Source: Schistocerca nitens (taxonomy: Eukaryota > Arthropoda > Insecta > Orthoptera > Acrididae). Taken from it: a stretch of 64,000 bases of DNA. Shown piece after piece: positions 32,977 through 44,906 of this stretch (position 1 is the stretch's first letter; every line of letters begins with the position of its first letter). The stretch is taken from contig NC_064614.1 of the NCBI RefSeq assembly GCF_023898315.1, positions 502,154,109 to 502,218,108 on the forward strand, given 5' to 3'. Below the pieces are notes generated by a model. That model did not search any database. It saw only the letters and a list, made by a program, of their open reading frames with translations, and was not told the origin of the DNA. A program made the position numbers and the translations under genes.

Positions 32977-33639
32977 TTGGCAAACAGGTTTTGGGCATTA
33001 TCTGTGGCTGGCGATGTCTCTGAGCCGGATGCTGTTGTCCACCCTGATCCAGAGGAAGCTTCTCAGCCCGCAAAGTCTGGGCATTCACAGAGGGTGGGTT
33101 TGCTGGTACTTGGAAGCTCCAACGTTAGGTGTGTAATGGGGACCCTTAGGAATATGGCGGCCAGGGAGGGGAAGGAAGCCTGTGTAATTTATGTGCATAC
33201 TGGGGGAGTCGTTCTGGATGTGGAAAGGGTACTTCTAGATGCCATGAAGAGTACAGGGTGCAGCCAGCTGCAGGTGGTGGCTCATGTTGGTACCAATGAT
33301 GTGTGTCACTTTGGATTGGAGGAGATTCTCTCTGATTTCAGGTGGCTAGTGCAAATGGTAAAAACTGCCAGTCTTGCTTGCAAGATTAAGGTGGACCTCA
33401 CCATCTGCAGCATTGTCGATAGAACCAACTGTGGTCCTTGGGTGCAGAGCTGCGTGGAGGGCCTCAATCAGAGGCTCAGGCGGTTCTGTGACCATGTAGG
33501 CAGCAGGTTCCTTGACTTGCGCCATCAGCTGGTGGGTTTCCAGGTTCCGCTTAATAGGTCAGGAGTCCACCATACACGGGAAGTGGCTACATGGGTAGCG
33601 GGGACTGGGTGGAAGGGACTGGGCGGTTTTTTAGGATAG
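32977..33639 (+). pseudogene. ORF1 of LINE copy B, SGNH-esterase-like domain
   Basis: The open part covers an SGNH-hydrolase-like domain: VLGSSNVRC (block I, with the Gly-Asp-Ser replaced by Gly-Ser-Ser), AHVGTNDVCH (the G-T-N-D block), CSIVDRTNCGPW, VEGLNQRLRRFCDHVGSRFLDL and RSGVHHTREVATWVA (His block). It matches ORF1 of the copy at 56854 along its length. The upstream part, including a Cys-rich start and coiled coil, is mostly lost or shifted. CR1 ORF1 proteins with an esterase domain are known; their substrate is not. It ends GGFLG and stop, with T TTT TTA at 33627-33633. Confidence 0.78.
33627..33633 (+). promoter_or_regulatory. Candidate -1 frameshift heptamer (LINE copy B)
   Basis: T TTT TTA in ORF1 zero frame, followed by GGA TAG. 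The -1 frame reads RIEGLRGPQKRCPSKRGQVK, corresponding to RLEGPPLGRNDK in copy A. Confidence 0.55.
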
Positions 33640-36600
33640 AGGGTCTCAGGGGACCACAGAAACGGTGTCCGTCTAAAAGGGGACAGGTAAAACACAGTAA
33701 GTTAGTAGTAGAAACAATTGGTATTGTAGCTGTAAATTGTTGTAGATGTGTTGGGAAAGAACAGAGCTCCAAGCCCTAATAGAAAGCACTGAAGCCCTAA
33801 TAGAAAGCTGGCTAAAGCCAGAAATAAGTTAAGCCAAAATTTTTTCAAAGCTGTAATGGTGATCAGAAAGCATAGATTAAATACAGTTTGTGGTGGAGTA
33901 TTTACTGCTATCAGAAGTAGTTTGCCTTGTAGTGAAATTGCTGAGAAATAGTATGGGTATGTTATACTTGACAATTGTACTAAACTATTAATTGCACCTT
34001 TTACCGACCCTCTGACTCAGAATATATAGTTGCTGAACAGTTCAAAGAAAACTTGAGTCTCATTTCAAATAGGTACCCCTCTCATACAGTTATAGCTGGT
34101 GGTGACTTCAACCTACCCTCAATATGCTGGAAAAATTATATGTTTAAAGCCGGTGGCAGGCATAAAACATCATCCGAAATTGTACTAAATGCTTTCTCAG
34201 AAAATTATTTTGAACAATTAGTTCATGAGCCCACGCAAAGCATATATGGTTGCAAAAGCATACTTGACCTCTTAGCAACAAATAATCCTGGACAAATAGT
34301 GAGTATTGTGATGAACACAGGGATTAGCGACCACAAGGCAGTTGCCGCTAGGATGATGCTGTAACACCTACAACCATCAAAAAGAAACGCAAAGTATGTC
34401 TATTTAAAAAAGCTGATAAAAATGCTCTTAATGCCATTTTAAGAGACAGTTTTCACTCCTTCCGATCTGATCATGTATGCATAGAAAAGTTGTGGAATGA
34501 TTTCAAAGAGATAGTATCGACAGCAATTGAGAGATGTATACCATATAAATTTATAAGTGATGGTACTGATCCCCCATGGTACACAAAACAGGTCACATCA
34601 CTGTTGCAGAAGCAGCAAAGAAAGCATGTCAAATTTAAAAGAATGCTAAATCCCCAAGACTGGCAAAGTTTTACAGAAGTTCAAAATATAGTGCGTACTT
34701 CAATGTGAGATGCTTTTAATAATTTCCTTAACGAAACTCTGCTTCGAAATCTGGCAGAAAACCCAAAGAGATTCTGGTCATACATAAAGCACATCAGTGA
34801 CAAGACACAATCAATACCTTCACTGTGTGATAACAATGGTGAAGTCACTGATGACATTGTCACTAAAGCATTGTGAACTTAAGAACCTGACAGTTGTTCA
34901 GAGAGGTGTCAAATGGTCAGGAACAAAAATTTTTAACCATCTCCCTGACCAGATAAAATGTTTAGGAGAAAATGAATCCCTTTTTAAAGCAAGACTAAAG
35001 GAATATTTGTTAAATATGTCTGTTTATACATTAGAAGAGTTTTATGATGCAAAAAGGGAAATAGCATTTAGATAGAATTATCCATCTTGTTAACAAAGAA
35101 ATGTGCTTGTAATTTTTCTCCAAATTAAAACATGAAATTTTGTATTAACACTCAAAGAAATCTGCTGTTATATGTACAATATCTGTTTTTCCTCTAAACT
35201 TTGTATTAACTATATACAGTTATGTAGAACATTTTTATATATTTAATGAAGACTGTTTTGTATCTTTTTATATGTTTGTTGTTTTGTATGTTTGACTCAT
35301 TCCACATCTCATGTGATGTGCTCACAATACAAGATCTATGGAACATGAAATAAATAAACAAATAAAAAAATAAATAAAGGGTTATTAAACACGGTTTCCT
35401 AAAACTCCTTTACCAAGATGAAGTAAATATTCCTGAATTCCAATCGAGAACAACTGCCAAAATGAGAAACATAGAAGTAGATAACATCAGTGTTGCAAAG
35501 CAGTTTAAATCACTTAATAAAGGCGAGACCTCTGGTCCACATTGTACACCAGTCAGGTTTCTTTCAGAGTATGCTGACACAATAGCTCCATATTTAGCTA
35601 TTACATACAACCACTTGCTCACAGAAAGATACATATCTAAAGACTGGAAAATTGCTCAAGTCACACCAGTACCCAAAAAGGGAAGTAGGAGTAATCCATT
35701 GAATTATAGGGCCATATCACCAACGTCGATTTGCAATGGGGTTTTGGAACATATACTGTATTTGAACATTATGAAGTACCTCGAAGAAATCTTTATACTT
35801 ATTAGGTAATGAGTGCTATCGACAGGGGATTTCAAATTGACTCCATATTTTTACATTTCCAGAAGGCTTTCGACACTGTTCCTCACAAGCTTTTTCTAAC
35901 CAAACTGTGTGCCTGTGGAATATCGCCTCAATTGTGCAACTGGATTCGTGATTTCCTGTCAGAAATGTCAGAGTTTGTAGTAATAGATGGAAAGTCATTG
36001 AGTAACACAGAAGTTATATCCGGTGTTCCCCAATGAAGTGTTATAGGCCCTCTATTGTTCCTGATCTATATTAACGATATAGGAGACAACCATAGCAGCC
36101 GGGGTAGATTGTTTGCAGATGATGCTGTCATTTACCATCTAGTAAAGTCATCAGATGACCAAAATTAATTTGCAAAATGATGTAGATAAGATATCTGTAT
36201 GGTGCAAAAAGTGGCAATTGACCTTGAATAAAGAAAAGTGTGAAGTCATTCACTTGAGTACTAAAAGAAATCCACTAAATTTCAATTATGTGATAAGTCA
36301 CACAAATCTGAAGGCTGTAAATTCAACTAAATACTTAGGGATTACAACTACAAATAACTTTAATTGGAACAATCACATAGATAATGTTGTGGGTAGAGCA
36401 AACCAAAGACTGTGATTCATTGGCAGAACACTCAGAAGGTGTGACAGATCTACTAAAGAGACTGCTTACACCACACTTGTCTGCCATATTCTGGAGTATT
36501 GCTGTGCGATGTAGGATCCGCATCAGGTGGGACTGATGGATGACATTGAAAAAGTACAAAGAAGGGCAGCTTGCTTTGTATTATTGTGAAATAGGGGAGA

Positions 36601-36820
36601 TAGTGCCACAGACATGATACATGAATTGGAGTGGCAATCATTAAAAAAAAGGTGTTTTTTGTTGCGACAGGGTCTTCTCATGAAATTTCAATCACCAGTT
36701 TTCTCCCCCAATTGCAAAAACCATGTTAAAATAAGAGAAATCAGAGCTCAAACAGAAAAATTTATGTGCTCGTTTTTCCCACACGCTGTTCGAGAGTGGA
36801 ATGGTAGAGAGACAGCTTGA
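33634..36820 (+). pseudogene. ORF2 of LINE copy B, endonuclease-RT in pieces
   Basis: Endonuclease parts: FNLPSICWKN after GGD (34053-34364), ILDLLATNNPGQ, GISDHKAVAARM. Linker: DGTDPPWYTKQVTSLLQKQQ (34490-34708). RT fingers: NISVAKQFKSLNKGETSGPH and KGSRSNPLNYRAISPTSICN (35462-35809). Motif A: FLHFQKAFDTVPHKLFLTKL, with Asp replaced by His (35809-36036). Motif B: SGVPQ then TGA. Motif C: LFADDAVIYHL (about 36108). Then WQLTLNKEKCEVIHL and YLGITTTNNFNW (36155-36415), and the C-terminal domain to 36820. Several stops and shifts; inactive. Confidence 0.8.
34872..35379 (+). mobile_element. LINE 3' end inserted in LINE copy B
   Basis: A C-terminal RT-ORF2 piece (RGVKWSGTKIFNHLPDQIK, FKARLKEYLLNMSVYTLEEF) plus 3'UTR ends AGATCTATGGAACATGAAAT and an AAATAAA-rich tail. 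It is most like copy C on the minus strand at 22065-22400. Its borders are set by where copy B sequence stops and resumes; the TSD is unclear. Confidence 0.75.
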
Positions 36821-37425
36821 AGGTGGTTCATTGAACCCTCTGCCAGTCACTTTATTGTGAATAGCAGAGTAATCACGTAGATGTAGATGAAATATCTGGT
36901 TTGTGGAAAAAGAAAAACATTTTTCAAACGAGGAAAATAAGGGCTTTCAAATAAGCTATGTCAATCTTGAAACAAACAGTTATTAGTGGGGTCAAATTTT
37001 GATGTGGACATGGTCTACAGGTATCATAAATTTAGAATATTTCGTTACACTAAATAGTTTTGCATGAACTGTTTACACTATTGTTATCAGCAGAATTCAA
37101 ACAATATTATGTATAATAATGTATAGTGAAATACAGTATAGAGAGGAATGGAGCACTTTTAGTTACATATGATATATGTATTATTTGGACAACAGAAAAC
37201 AGAAAAAAATTATTTGCTGAAGGATCACATTCATAGTAAATGTAGCTATTCCACCTTGCTATGTCTTGCCCTAAACCTCCCTTCCCAAAAGAGCCTATAT
37301 ACGAAAGGGCTAAGTTGATATTGGAAAACACATATGATGAGGAAACTGTTCACATACTTTGCACTTAAATAACAATAGCAGTGTCATATAAAGTAACAAT
37401 TGTTCACTTCCAAACATGTCTATTT

Positions 37426-37470
37426 GCATACTGGTTTCAGAGATTTATAGCTCAGTTTTCAATGCAGACA
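37426..37470 (+). repeat. Left arm of inverted repeat
   Basis: GTTTCAGAGATTTATAGCTC and neighbouring bases pair with the reverse complement of 38025-38072, about 85-90% over 45 bases by eye. A non-autonomous DNA transposon with long terminal repeats would look like this. Confidence 0.6.
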
Positions 37471-37565
37471 TTTTTTTAACTGTCACAGTGGAAATAAAAA
37501 GAAATACATTTGCCTTTGCAAACTGACACATGTTGACACAAGTACATATAAGAATGAAAAAAAAA

Positions 37566-37749
37566 GTTCAAATGGCTCTAAGCACTATGGGACTTAACAT
37601 CTGAGGTCATCATTCCCCTAGACTTAGAACAACTTAAACCTAAAGACATCACATACATCCTTGCCCAAGGCAGGATTCAAACCTGCGACAGTAGCAGCAG
37701 TGCAGTTCTGGGCTTAAGTGCCTAGAACCGCTTGCTCACAGCAGCCGGC
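37566..37749 (-). mobile_element. tRNA-derived SINE (family A), diverged
   Basis: Minus strand: box-B-like GGTTTGAATCCTGCC and the body ending AGAGCCATTTGAAC. More diverged than the other two copies; no clear TSD. Confidence 0.85.
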
Positions 37750-38024
37750 TGGACACTTTCAAATTTTGTTGAGGTGCAGGATGTAAACATTATAGATAAA
37801 ATGGTAGTTTTACCTCCTATTTAGCTGTTGTCTTAGTAAAGACTTAAACATCTTCCAATCAGCCATCAGTATTTCATATTTTATTTTCATTCTAGTATGT
37901 CCTTGGGCAAACGTGTCAATTTTCTTGTGTGTATGCACTCTGTTTTGGTTGGTGATGGGACAGTGATTTGACATGGTATTGCAACAAAGCTTCTACAATT
38001 ACAAATGTATGAAAATAATTGTTT

Positions 38025-38072
38025 TTATTGAAAACAGAGCTATAAATCTCTGAAACTACTATGCAAATAAAT
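38025..38072 (-). repeat. Right arm of inverted repeat
   Basis: ATTGAAAACAGAGCTATAAATC and onward, the reverse-complement partner of 37426-37470. Confidence 0.6.
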
Positions 38073-39179
38073 ATATTTGGCAGTTGCAGTGAGAAAATTT
38101 GTTTCCTTAATCTTCGAGTGGGCACGCCATTTTTCATAACATGAGTGGGTGCACAATGTACTTTGCACACATGTAAAGAAGAGCTGTCCTTACGTTACCA
38201 AAGTAAACATTTATGAGCAAAATCGCAGTTAAATCTTAGTAGAATTAAACAATGATAAAATAAACTTATGTAATATGAGCTAAGGCATTGTTTAGTTACA
38301 CAATAATGAAATAAACTTTCATTTATCACTCTGTTGTCACAGGTAGTGTCACCCCCTTGAAGCATTAAGCAGAGCAGTTGCATCAGATACCAGCCAACTG
38401 CTTCTTCACTTACTAATTATCTCATGGACAACTGCCTCAGTATGTGATTTTCCCATTAGCTCATAATCGGGGTAATTTTCTTGCATGAATCCTAAATTTT
38501 TTCTCACCTAGCTCACTGTTTATTTTATATTACTGCTGATCACCTGCAGGCTTACTGTGTTAGCTGAAGCAATAATGAAGGAATATGTATGGGCTTACAA
38601 TTTTGAAACAATAGTAGACTGATGAAAAACAATTTTATTTATGGCTGATGCACTTTATAGACAGGCATACCTGCTTGAGGTTTAATATGATGAAGAAAGA
38701 ACTGCAGTCCTCGAGCATTCTATCACAATGTGCAAGCCTGGAGTTGTGGAAGTACACTTGATGCTGGGACACAATACTTATTTTTGATTATTTAAGTGCC
38801 ATTGTTATTGAAAACATGCATCTGTTTTATACCTGTATAGTTTTTCTACAATTATTAATACACAGTTATTGATTTCTTGCTATTGCACTACATGTGATTG
38901 TGAGGTATGGTAAGACCATCAGCATGTTTACTATGCCGAAATGTTAAGCAAAATACAGTCCATCTGCCAAGTCTCTCCACAGTGAAAAACTCTGCGTGTC
39001 TCACTTTGTGGGGCATGTAAGGTTGGCAGCATATAGTTAGGGTCTGGGATTCATTGCTAGTGGCTGCAGTAATGTTGAGAGATGGGATTCAACATTATTA
39101 CAATTAAAACAATGGAATTAATTTATTGCACATTTATTAGAATGAAATACACTGTACTCACTAATATCACAGAAGGTGC

Positions 39180-40260
39180 TGGAAATATTTTCCTCTTTCT
39201 TGAAGGCCTAGTTCAACCTGTTCACATTTATTTGTGAACACCTTTATCAATGTTACACGTGTCATCAAATGCAGATAATCAATTATCACTGTCTTCAGTT
39301 CCCCCACTGTCTTTGTGTTATTTTGATACACACAAATGTTTTAGTTGCACCCCAAAGGAAATAGTTGGGTGGAGACAGATCCAGTGAGTGCAGGAACCAG
39401 AGACCTTTCATAATTACTCTGTCTCCAAAGATTTAATCTAAAAGTCATTGGAACTGGTGAGCTGTATGAGCAGTAGTGTTACCTTGTTGGAAAAATGAAT
39501 GACTGATCTCATTTTCATTCAACAGGGCAATAAATGAATAGATTATCTGAGAATAATGGATATTGGAAGTGACAGTAGTTTCGAAAAAGATCAACTCTAT
39601 AATTCGCTGTTGTGTGAAGGCAACCCACCCTCCGATTCTCTCTGCATGTAATGACATTTCTCTTAAGTCATCTGGATTTTGTCATGACTGAATTAATGAA
39701 TTTTAGAAATCAGTGTGGCCAGATAAGTGAAACCAAGCCTCAACAGTGAAAAAGGTTTGATCTAAAACATCAGCTCATTGTTGGTTAACAAATTGCTGAA
39801 ACCATTCACAATACACTATTCATTTCACATGGTACAATGTAACTGTTAAATAGCAGTAAATTTATATTAATACATCCCAAATTCTTTGGCTATGGCCTTG
39901 TGTGCTGTCATATGAGAGACTTTAGCCTCTTGCAATAATCTCCTCACTGATTTTGCTAGACTTCACAACATGATGTTCAAAATGTTGTCAGGCTCCTGTT
40001 CTGTAAAAATTGTGGTTCTATGTGTTCATCGTGCAACATGAAATGAATGAATCTGTTGTCTGGAATTTGTGTATTAAATCACATACAGTGTCACAATGTG
40101 AGTACCCTGAGCCAGGAAAACGCCATCTAAATTGCCAGCTCAGATGCTCTGTAAAGTTTCCTCCTTCACGGTACACCTCTTCCACTAAAAATGCCTTCTC
40201 TGCAATGGTGAGCATTCTCACTACACAAGAACCAGACAGTAACACAATTAACAGCTGCAA
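39180..40260 (-). pseudogene. Degraded mariner-like transposase with HTH domain
   Basis: The minus-strand frame 40344-40018 contains MLTIAEKAFLVEEVYREGGN followed by a segment ending DLIHKFQTTDSF. I recognise this as the N-terminal helix-turn-helix (DUF4817-like) of a mariner-related insect transposase group. Further along come MSLHAERIGGWVAF, a stretch ISHSFFQQGNTTAHTAHQ (39520-39445) equal to the usual W-F-Q-Q-D-G-A-T-A-H-T with the Asp as Asn, and YQNNTKTVGELKTVI (about 39330-39285). Most of the rest is stops. The elements ends were not found. Other Tc1/mariner groups cannot be ruled out. Confidence 0.65.
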
Positions 40261-40299
40261 TGCACACACAATTCTAAGATAGAATGAGGAGTAGGAAAT

Positions 40300-40920
40300 G
40301 TGCAGCACACTTCTACTGAGGCCAAGAAGCCTAGGAATGTACAAAGTGTTAGGAAGAAGAAAGTGCTGCTGCTAGATAGTAGCTGTAGGCAAGGTGTAGG
40401 CCCTCAGTTACAGGAAACTTTAGGGGCAGCATACCAGGCCACCAGTATCTTCAAGCCAAATGCAGGGCTAAGTCATGTGATAGAGGACCTAGGGTCTTTA
40501 TGTAAGGACTTTAGAAAAGAGGACCATGTAGTAATAGTGAGTGGGGTGGGAAACAGTTTGGAAAGGGATGGGGCATATGACATAGGTGGTGATCTGGACA
40601 AGATAGCTTCCCTGACTCATGGCACCAATGTACACATTATTGAACTGTTCTGGCATCATGATCGATCACACTTTGGTGCAGCTGTGAGGCGAACCAATGT
40701 GGGTTTAGGGATGGCTCTGAGGACAGCCAACTTTGCTCATGTTTCTCTGGTGCCCGTTGGGACTATCAACAGATGGGGTTTCACTAGACATGGCCTACAC
40801 CTAAACAGGACTGGGAAGGGAAGATTGGTACAGCTGATTCATGACAGTATAAGGGATGGATCTCGGGCCACACATGGTCAAGTACCTGTTGTCATAGGTA
40901 GGAAAAGTAGGTCTTTTTAG
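40300..40920 (+). CDS. ORF1 of LINE copy D, SGNH-esterase-like
   Basis: A 206-codon frame, open from the truncated 5' end. VLLLDSSCRQGVGPQLQ is a block-I-like start (Gly-Asp-Ser replaced by Leu-Asp-Ser), HVVIVSGVGNSLERD lies where the Asn block is expected, and FTRHGLHLNRTGKGRLVQLI is the C-terminal His block. These are the marks of an SGNH/GDSL hydrolase fold, which is known from ORF1 of CR1-type LINEs. The protein aligns with copy C ORF1. It ends SRSF and TAG. In place of the T6 of the other copies there are only five T at the junction (40914-40918), which brings the stop one codon earlier. Confidence 0.72.
   Translation: MQHTSTEAKKPRNVQSVRKKKVLLLDSSCRQGVGPQLQETLGAAYQATSIFKPNAGLSHVIEDLGSLCKDFRKEDHVVIVSGVGNSLERDGAYDIGGDLDKIASLTHGTNVHIIELFWHHDRSHFGAAVRRTNVGLGMALRTANFAHVSLVPVGTINRWGFTRHGLHLNRTGKGRLVQLIHDSIRDGSRATHGQVPVVIGRKSRSF
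40914..40920 (+). promoter_or_regulatory. ORF1/ORF2 junction motif with five T (LINE copy D)
   Basis: TTTTTAG replaces TTTTTTAG of the other copies. The ORF2 frame begins at the same A as in those copies and reads RINPDNRFPCLKSMSSSLKN. Confidence 0.45.
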
Positions 40921-43879
40921 GATAAATCCAGACAACAGGTTCCCCTGCCTGAAGAGTATGTCCAGCAGTTTAAAAAATACTGAAACAATCACTCACAAGA
41001 CAGATTTTAACACTTCAGATATCACACAGACCAGATGTCACAAAGAAAAACAAACCATTGGAAAGAGTAACATGGGGCATTTCACATACTTAATAATCCT
41101 CCATCAAAACATGCAATCAATAAAAAATAAAATACAGCTATTAGAAGTACAGTAGTTTGTATTACTGATCACTGGTGTACAGACACAGAAATCAAACATA
41201 TAGTATTATCATTGTATGAAAGGGCAAACTATTACTGCAGAACTACTTCAAGGGGTGGAGGATCATGCATTTATATCAGAAAAAGAACACAATTCAGATC
41301 AAGACAAACACTTTGAAATATCAGCTATTGAATTAACAGGGCTTGATATCACCAAGAAATTAATCATTTTGTGTGTGTACAGGTCACCTAGTGGTAGTGT
41401 GGAGACTTTTTTCAATAAACTGACAGAAGTTCTAGATAAAGTCTCAAGTATAAAGGTCAACATAATTCTGTGAGGGGACATTAACATCAACACTAATATC
41501 ATAAATGAATCCACCAGCACCTTCATAAACATCCTTCAGAGTTTTGGCATGTCCCTATACGCCAATAAAATAGTGCAACAAGAGTTACTACAATGACTGC
41601 ATCAGTAATTGACCATGTGGCCACAAATATGGACAGGGAAAAATGTGATGTAGCTGTAAAAGATCTCAGACTATCAGACTATCTCTGTCAAATAACAACA
41701 GTAAAATCAGGCATTGAATCATTCCCAAAACTACAAGCCTACAAACACATCTATCAGAAATAAAAATAAAAGATTTTTCAAAAGAACTAGAAAAACAAAG
41801 TTGGGATGAAGTGTGTAAAGAAACCAATGTGACTATGAAATTCTCTAAATTCTCCACATTGTTTAAATTGAACTTTGAAAGGGCATTTCCAAAAGTATGC
41901 ATGTCTGTATCAACATCTCACTAAAACAGATGGATAACAGCAGGTATTAAGAAGTCCTCCCAAACACTTAAACACCTCAGTTCCATGAAAAATATTTGCA
42001 ATGATCCAGAATTCTTCAATTTCTATCATAGATACAAAAAGATCTATAGGAAGTTGACGATTGCTGCAAAAAAGTCATTTAATGACAAAATAATATATAA
42101 TGCAGAGAATAAAAGCAAAGCAGCCTGGGATGTTACAAAAAGGAAACGGGGAGAGGCAAACAAACGCAGAATAACATACTGCTAAGGGAGGGGGATAAGG
42201 TAATAAATGATCCACAACACTTAGTAAACTATGTAAACGAACATTTTTCAAGTATTGCTGATAAGTTACAGCAAAAATTCCCCAAAACAAATGTAACACC
42301 TGTAAATAATGTTGCGCTAAATACAATGATGTTACTTCCAACCACAGAGAATGAAGTCAATAAAACTGTTCAAAAACTAAAAACTAAAACGTCATTAGGC
42401 TTAGATGAAGTACCAATGTGTGTACTGAAAAAATGCATAGGAATCATACAAGGCCCCTTAACAAATATAATAAATGAATCCTTCACATCAGGGACACTTC
42501 CAGAGTAGCTAAAACAGGCAAGAGTTGTAGATTTACTTAAGAAAGATAATGCAGAAGACATAGAAAATTACCAGCCCATTTCCCTACTGTTAGCATTCTC
42601 AAAAATAATAGAAGCAATTATGAAAGACAGATTAATGAATTACCTAAATAAATACAATCTTTTAAGCGAATCACAGTTTGGTTTCCGAAGTGGTAAAAAT
42701 ACGGAGTTAGCCATAGTAGAATTCACAAAAGTTGTACTTGATGCTCTTGATAAAGATGAATGTGTCACAGGCATATTTTCGGATCTTTCTAAGGCATTTG
42801 ATACAGTCTACCACAAGATTCTATTAAATAAATTAGAAGAATTAGGAATAAGAGGGGTAGATAAAGACTGGTTTCGATCGTACCTAGCAGGTAGGGTAAA
42901 AAGAGTAGAAATAACATATACTTCAAATAGATCTAAACATTTAGTAAAACACTTATCAGAACCAAAATACATTAATACAGGGTTTCCGCTAGGTAGTGTA
43001 TTAGCACCAATACTATTCCTGATACATCAATGACTTTCCCAGTAGTGTGACTCTTGGTGAAAAAATTCTCTTCACTGATGACAGCAATATTATAGTCACT
43101 GAGAAAAGAAGAGAACTCCTTGCTGATAAAGCAAATGAAACTCTCAAGGAAGTTTATGATTATTCAATAAGCAATAATTGACATTGAACGTAAAGAAAAG
43201 TAATGCCATGAATTTCATTTTGAAGAGGAAAAATGACAATGTTAAATTAACTGTAGATGGCACCTCTATAAACTGTGTAACATATGCAAAATTTCTAGGA
43301 ATGAATATTGATTCCCAGTTGAAGTGGTGTGAACACACAAAGGTACTTGCAAACAGAATGTCATCAGCACATTACGCCCTTAGATGCTTATCATCAGTGT
43401 GCAACATGCAGTGTCTTTTAGTTGCATATTATTCATATGTAAACTCAATACTTAGCTATGGCATTCTTTTTTGGGGAACAAATGCACAAAATATGAATAC
43501 AATTTTCAAACTCCAGAAAAGAGCCATAAAAATAATAACCAAAAATACTAGTCGAGCTCATTGCAAAGATTTGTTCAAAACACTGGTGATTTTAATTGCT
43601 CCATGTGAATACATTTACCAGTCAGTTGTACACATCAAAAATAACGTTGGTAACTACTGCATAAACGGCTCTGTCCATGACCATGCAACAAGAGATAGAC
43701 TCAACTCACATTTACCAAGAAAAAATAAACATAAAACTCAAAACAGCATTTTATGCCAAGGAATAAAACTGTACAATAAATTACCAAAAAAGATTAAAGA
43801 AACTGCAAAAATACACTTATTTAAAAAGGCAGCTAAAAAGTACCTGTTATGCAATACATTTTATACGCTGAAGGATTAG
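40919..43879 (+). pseudogene. ORF2 of LINE copy D, endonuclease-RT in pieces
   Basis: Endonuclease start ILHQNMQSIKNKIQLLEVQ (to 41155), then a frame with IILCVYRSPSGSVETFFNKL (41216-41473). RT fingers: VQKLKTKTSLGLDEVPMCVL (42326-42508). The largest frame, 42620-43033, has SESQFGFRSGKNTELAIVEF, motif A GIFSDLSKAFDTVYHKILL and motif B GFPLGSVLAPILF (Gly-Gln replaced by Gly in PQG). Motif C is about FTDDSNIIV, with the first residues altered (43073). The C-terminal part is open at 43178-43879 (KFLGMNIDSQLKWCEHTKVL, SYGILFWGTNAQ). It has stops at 41473, 42185 and 42508 and frame changes, so it is not functional. Confidence 0.78.
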
Positions 43880-43920
43880 TTAGATAAAACAGAGTAGGGG
43901 TTTGATAAAAAAATGTTATA

Positions 43921-43948
43921 CATAATAATAATAATAATAATAATAATG
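43921..43948. repeat. (ATA)n microsatellite
   Basis: About nine ATA/AAT units in the LINE copy D 3'UTR. Confidence 0.9.
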
Positions 43949-44148
43949 ATTTTAAAATATCCAACGTTCCACATAACATCTTCACTTCATGTTTTTCTTT
44001 TCCTTTCTAGAAACACTCTTCCCTCAAGCTATCCATAGCGCAATACTAATACCTCTTCCTCTTTCTGAGCTCTACATCTCACTCTGACTCAGTTTTTCAG
44101 GATAGCAAATGGGAAGTTGCGGTACAGAAAATGGCCCAGAGATCATCA

Positions 44149-44181
44149 GTATGTGTGTTTGTGTTTGTTTGTGTGTGTGTA

Positions 44182-44223
<42 letters not shown>

Positions 44224-44242
44224 TGTGTGTGTGTGTTTGTTT
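44149..44242. repeat. (GT)n microsatellite
   Basis: Long GT run with short interruptions (GTTT, GTAT, GTAC) inside the LINE copy D 3'UTR. Confidence 0.92.
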
Positions 44243-44517
44243 GTTTAGTGAATGAAGTGTTATGAAACAATGTGTGTATAGTGTGTGCAGTGACTGATAG
44301 TGAGATATGAGTGAACAGTGTGACATTACAATATTTAATAAGTTATTTGTAAAAAAAAAAAAGTATTGTATACCAGGAGTAAAATCTAATGATTGTCTCT
44401 AACTAGAAGTCTGTAAATATATGTGTATACGAATTAGCTTTTTTTAAATTGGTCTAAACTTGTAAGTACTTTGACATGTCCTATAGCCTTGTAAAAAGAG
44501 ATCTACATGTGAATAAA

Positions 44518-44518
44518 G

Positions 44519-44558
<40 letters not shown>
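44518..44558. repeat. (CTA)n tail of LINE copy D
   Basis: About 13 CTA units directly after GAATAAAG. It is a simple-repeat tail that marks the LINE 3' end. Confidence 0.85.
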
Positions 44559-44641
44559 CCCCACTCTACCATTGCAGGTCCATGGAACATGGAAACATGA
44601 GGTTTGTACATTCTGCCAACCCTATGTGCCCCACAGGGCAA

Positions 44642-44894
44642 AACCGAGCGAGGTGGCGCAGTGGTTAGCACACTGGATTCGCATTCAGGAGGATGACGGT
44701 TCAATCCCGTCTCCGGCCATCCTGATTTAGGTTTTCCGTGATTTCCCTAAATCGCTTCAGGCAAATGCCGGGATGGTTCCTTTGAAAGGGCACGGCCGAT
44801 TTCCTTCCCCATCCTTCCCTCACCCGAGCTTGCGCTCCGTCTCTAATGACCCCATTGTCGACGGGACGTTAAACACTAATCTCCCTCCCTCCCT
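44642..44894 (+). mobile_element. tRNA-derived SINE (family B)
   Basis: Starts near ACCGAGCGAGGTGGCGCAGTG. Box B GGTTCAATCCC is followed by GGCCATCCTGATTTAGGTTT, GGTTCCTTTGAAAGGGCACG and a tail ending in CCCTCCCTCC. A 12-bp TSD, CCCACAGGGCAA, is at 44630-44641 and 44895-44906. Confidence 0.92.
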
Positions 44895-44906
44895 CCCACA
44901 GGGCAA

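Larger units (their letters stand above)
32835..36890 (+). mobile_element. CR1-like LINE with esterase ORF1 (copy B)
   Basis: An older relative of the LINE at 56310. ORF1 starts near 32849 and its esterase part is open to 33639. ORF2 is broken into pieces from 33627 to 36820. The 3' end has the insect-typical GAACCCTCTGCCAGTCAC block and finishes at ACGTAGATGTAGATG, a short-repeat tail. Another LINE 3' fragment (34872-35379) is inserted between the endonuclease and the RT. Confidence 0.85.
36891..39179. other. Non-coding stretch with an inverted repeat and a SINE
   Basis: No coding frame recognised. It contains an inverted repeat (37426-37470 with 38025-38072), a family A SINE (37566-37749) and otherwise A+T-rich sequence. 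Confidence 0.5.
40300..44558 (+). mobile_element. CR1/jockey-like LINE, 5'-truncated (copy D)
   Basis: ORF1 (40300-40920), ORF2 pieces (40919-43879), an A+T-rich 3'UTR carrying (ATA)n and a long (GT)n run, then GACATGTCCTATAGCCTTG and a (CTA)n tail at 44518-44558. It is the same general type as copies C and E. Apart from the 5' truncation it is nearly complete. Confidence 0.82.

Noticed and set aside
32849..36890. Several adjacent small genes
   Set aside because: All frames align in order with one LINE (esterase ORF1, endonuclease, RT) plus one inserted LINE 3' end.
44072..44326. 84-codon frame with Thr-His repeats
   Set aside because: It is the (GT)n microsatellite read on the minus strand.
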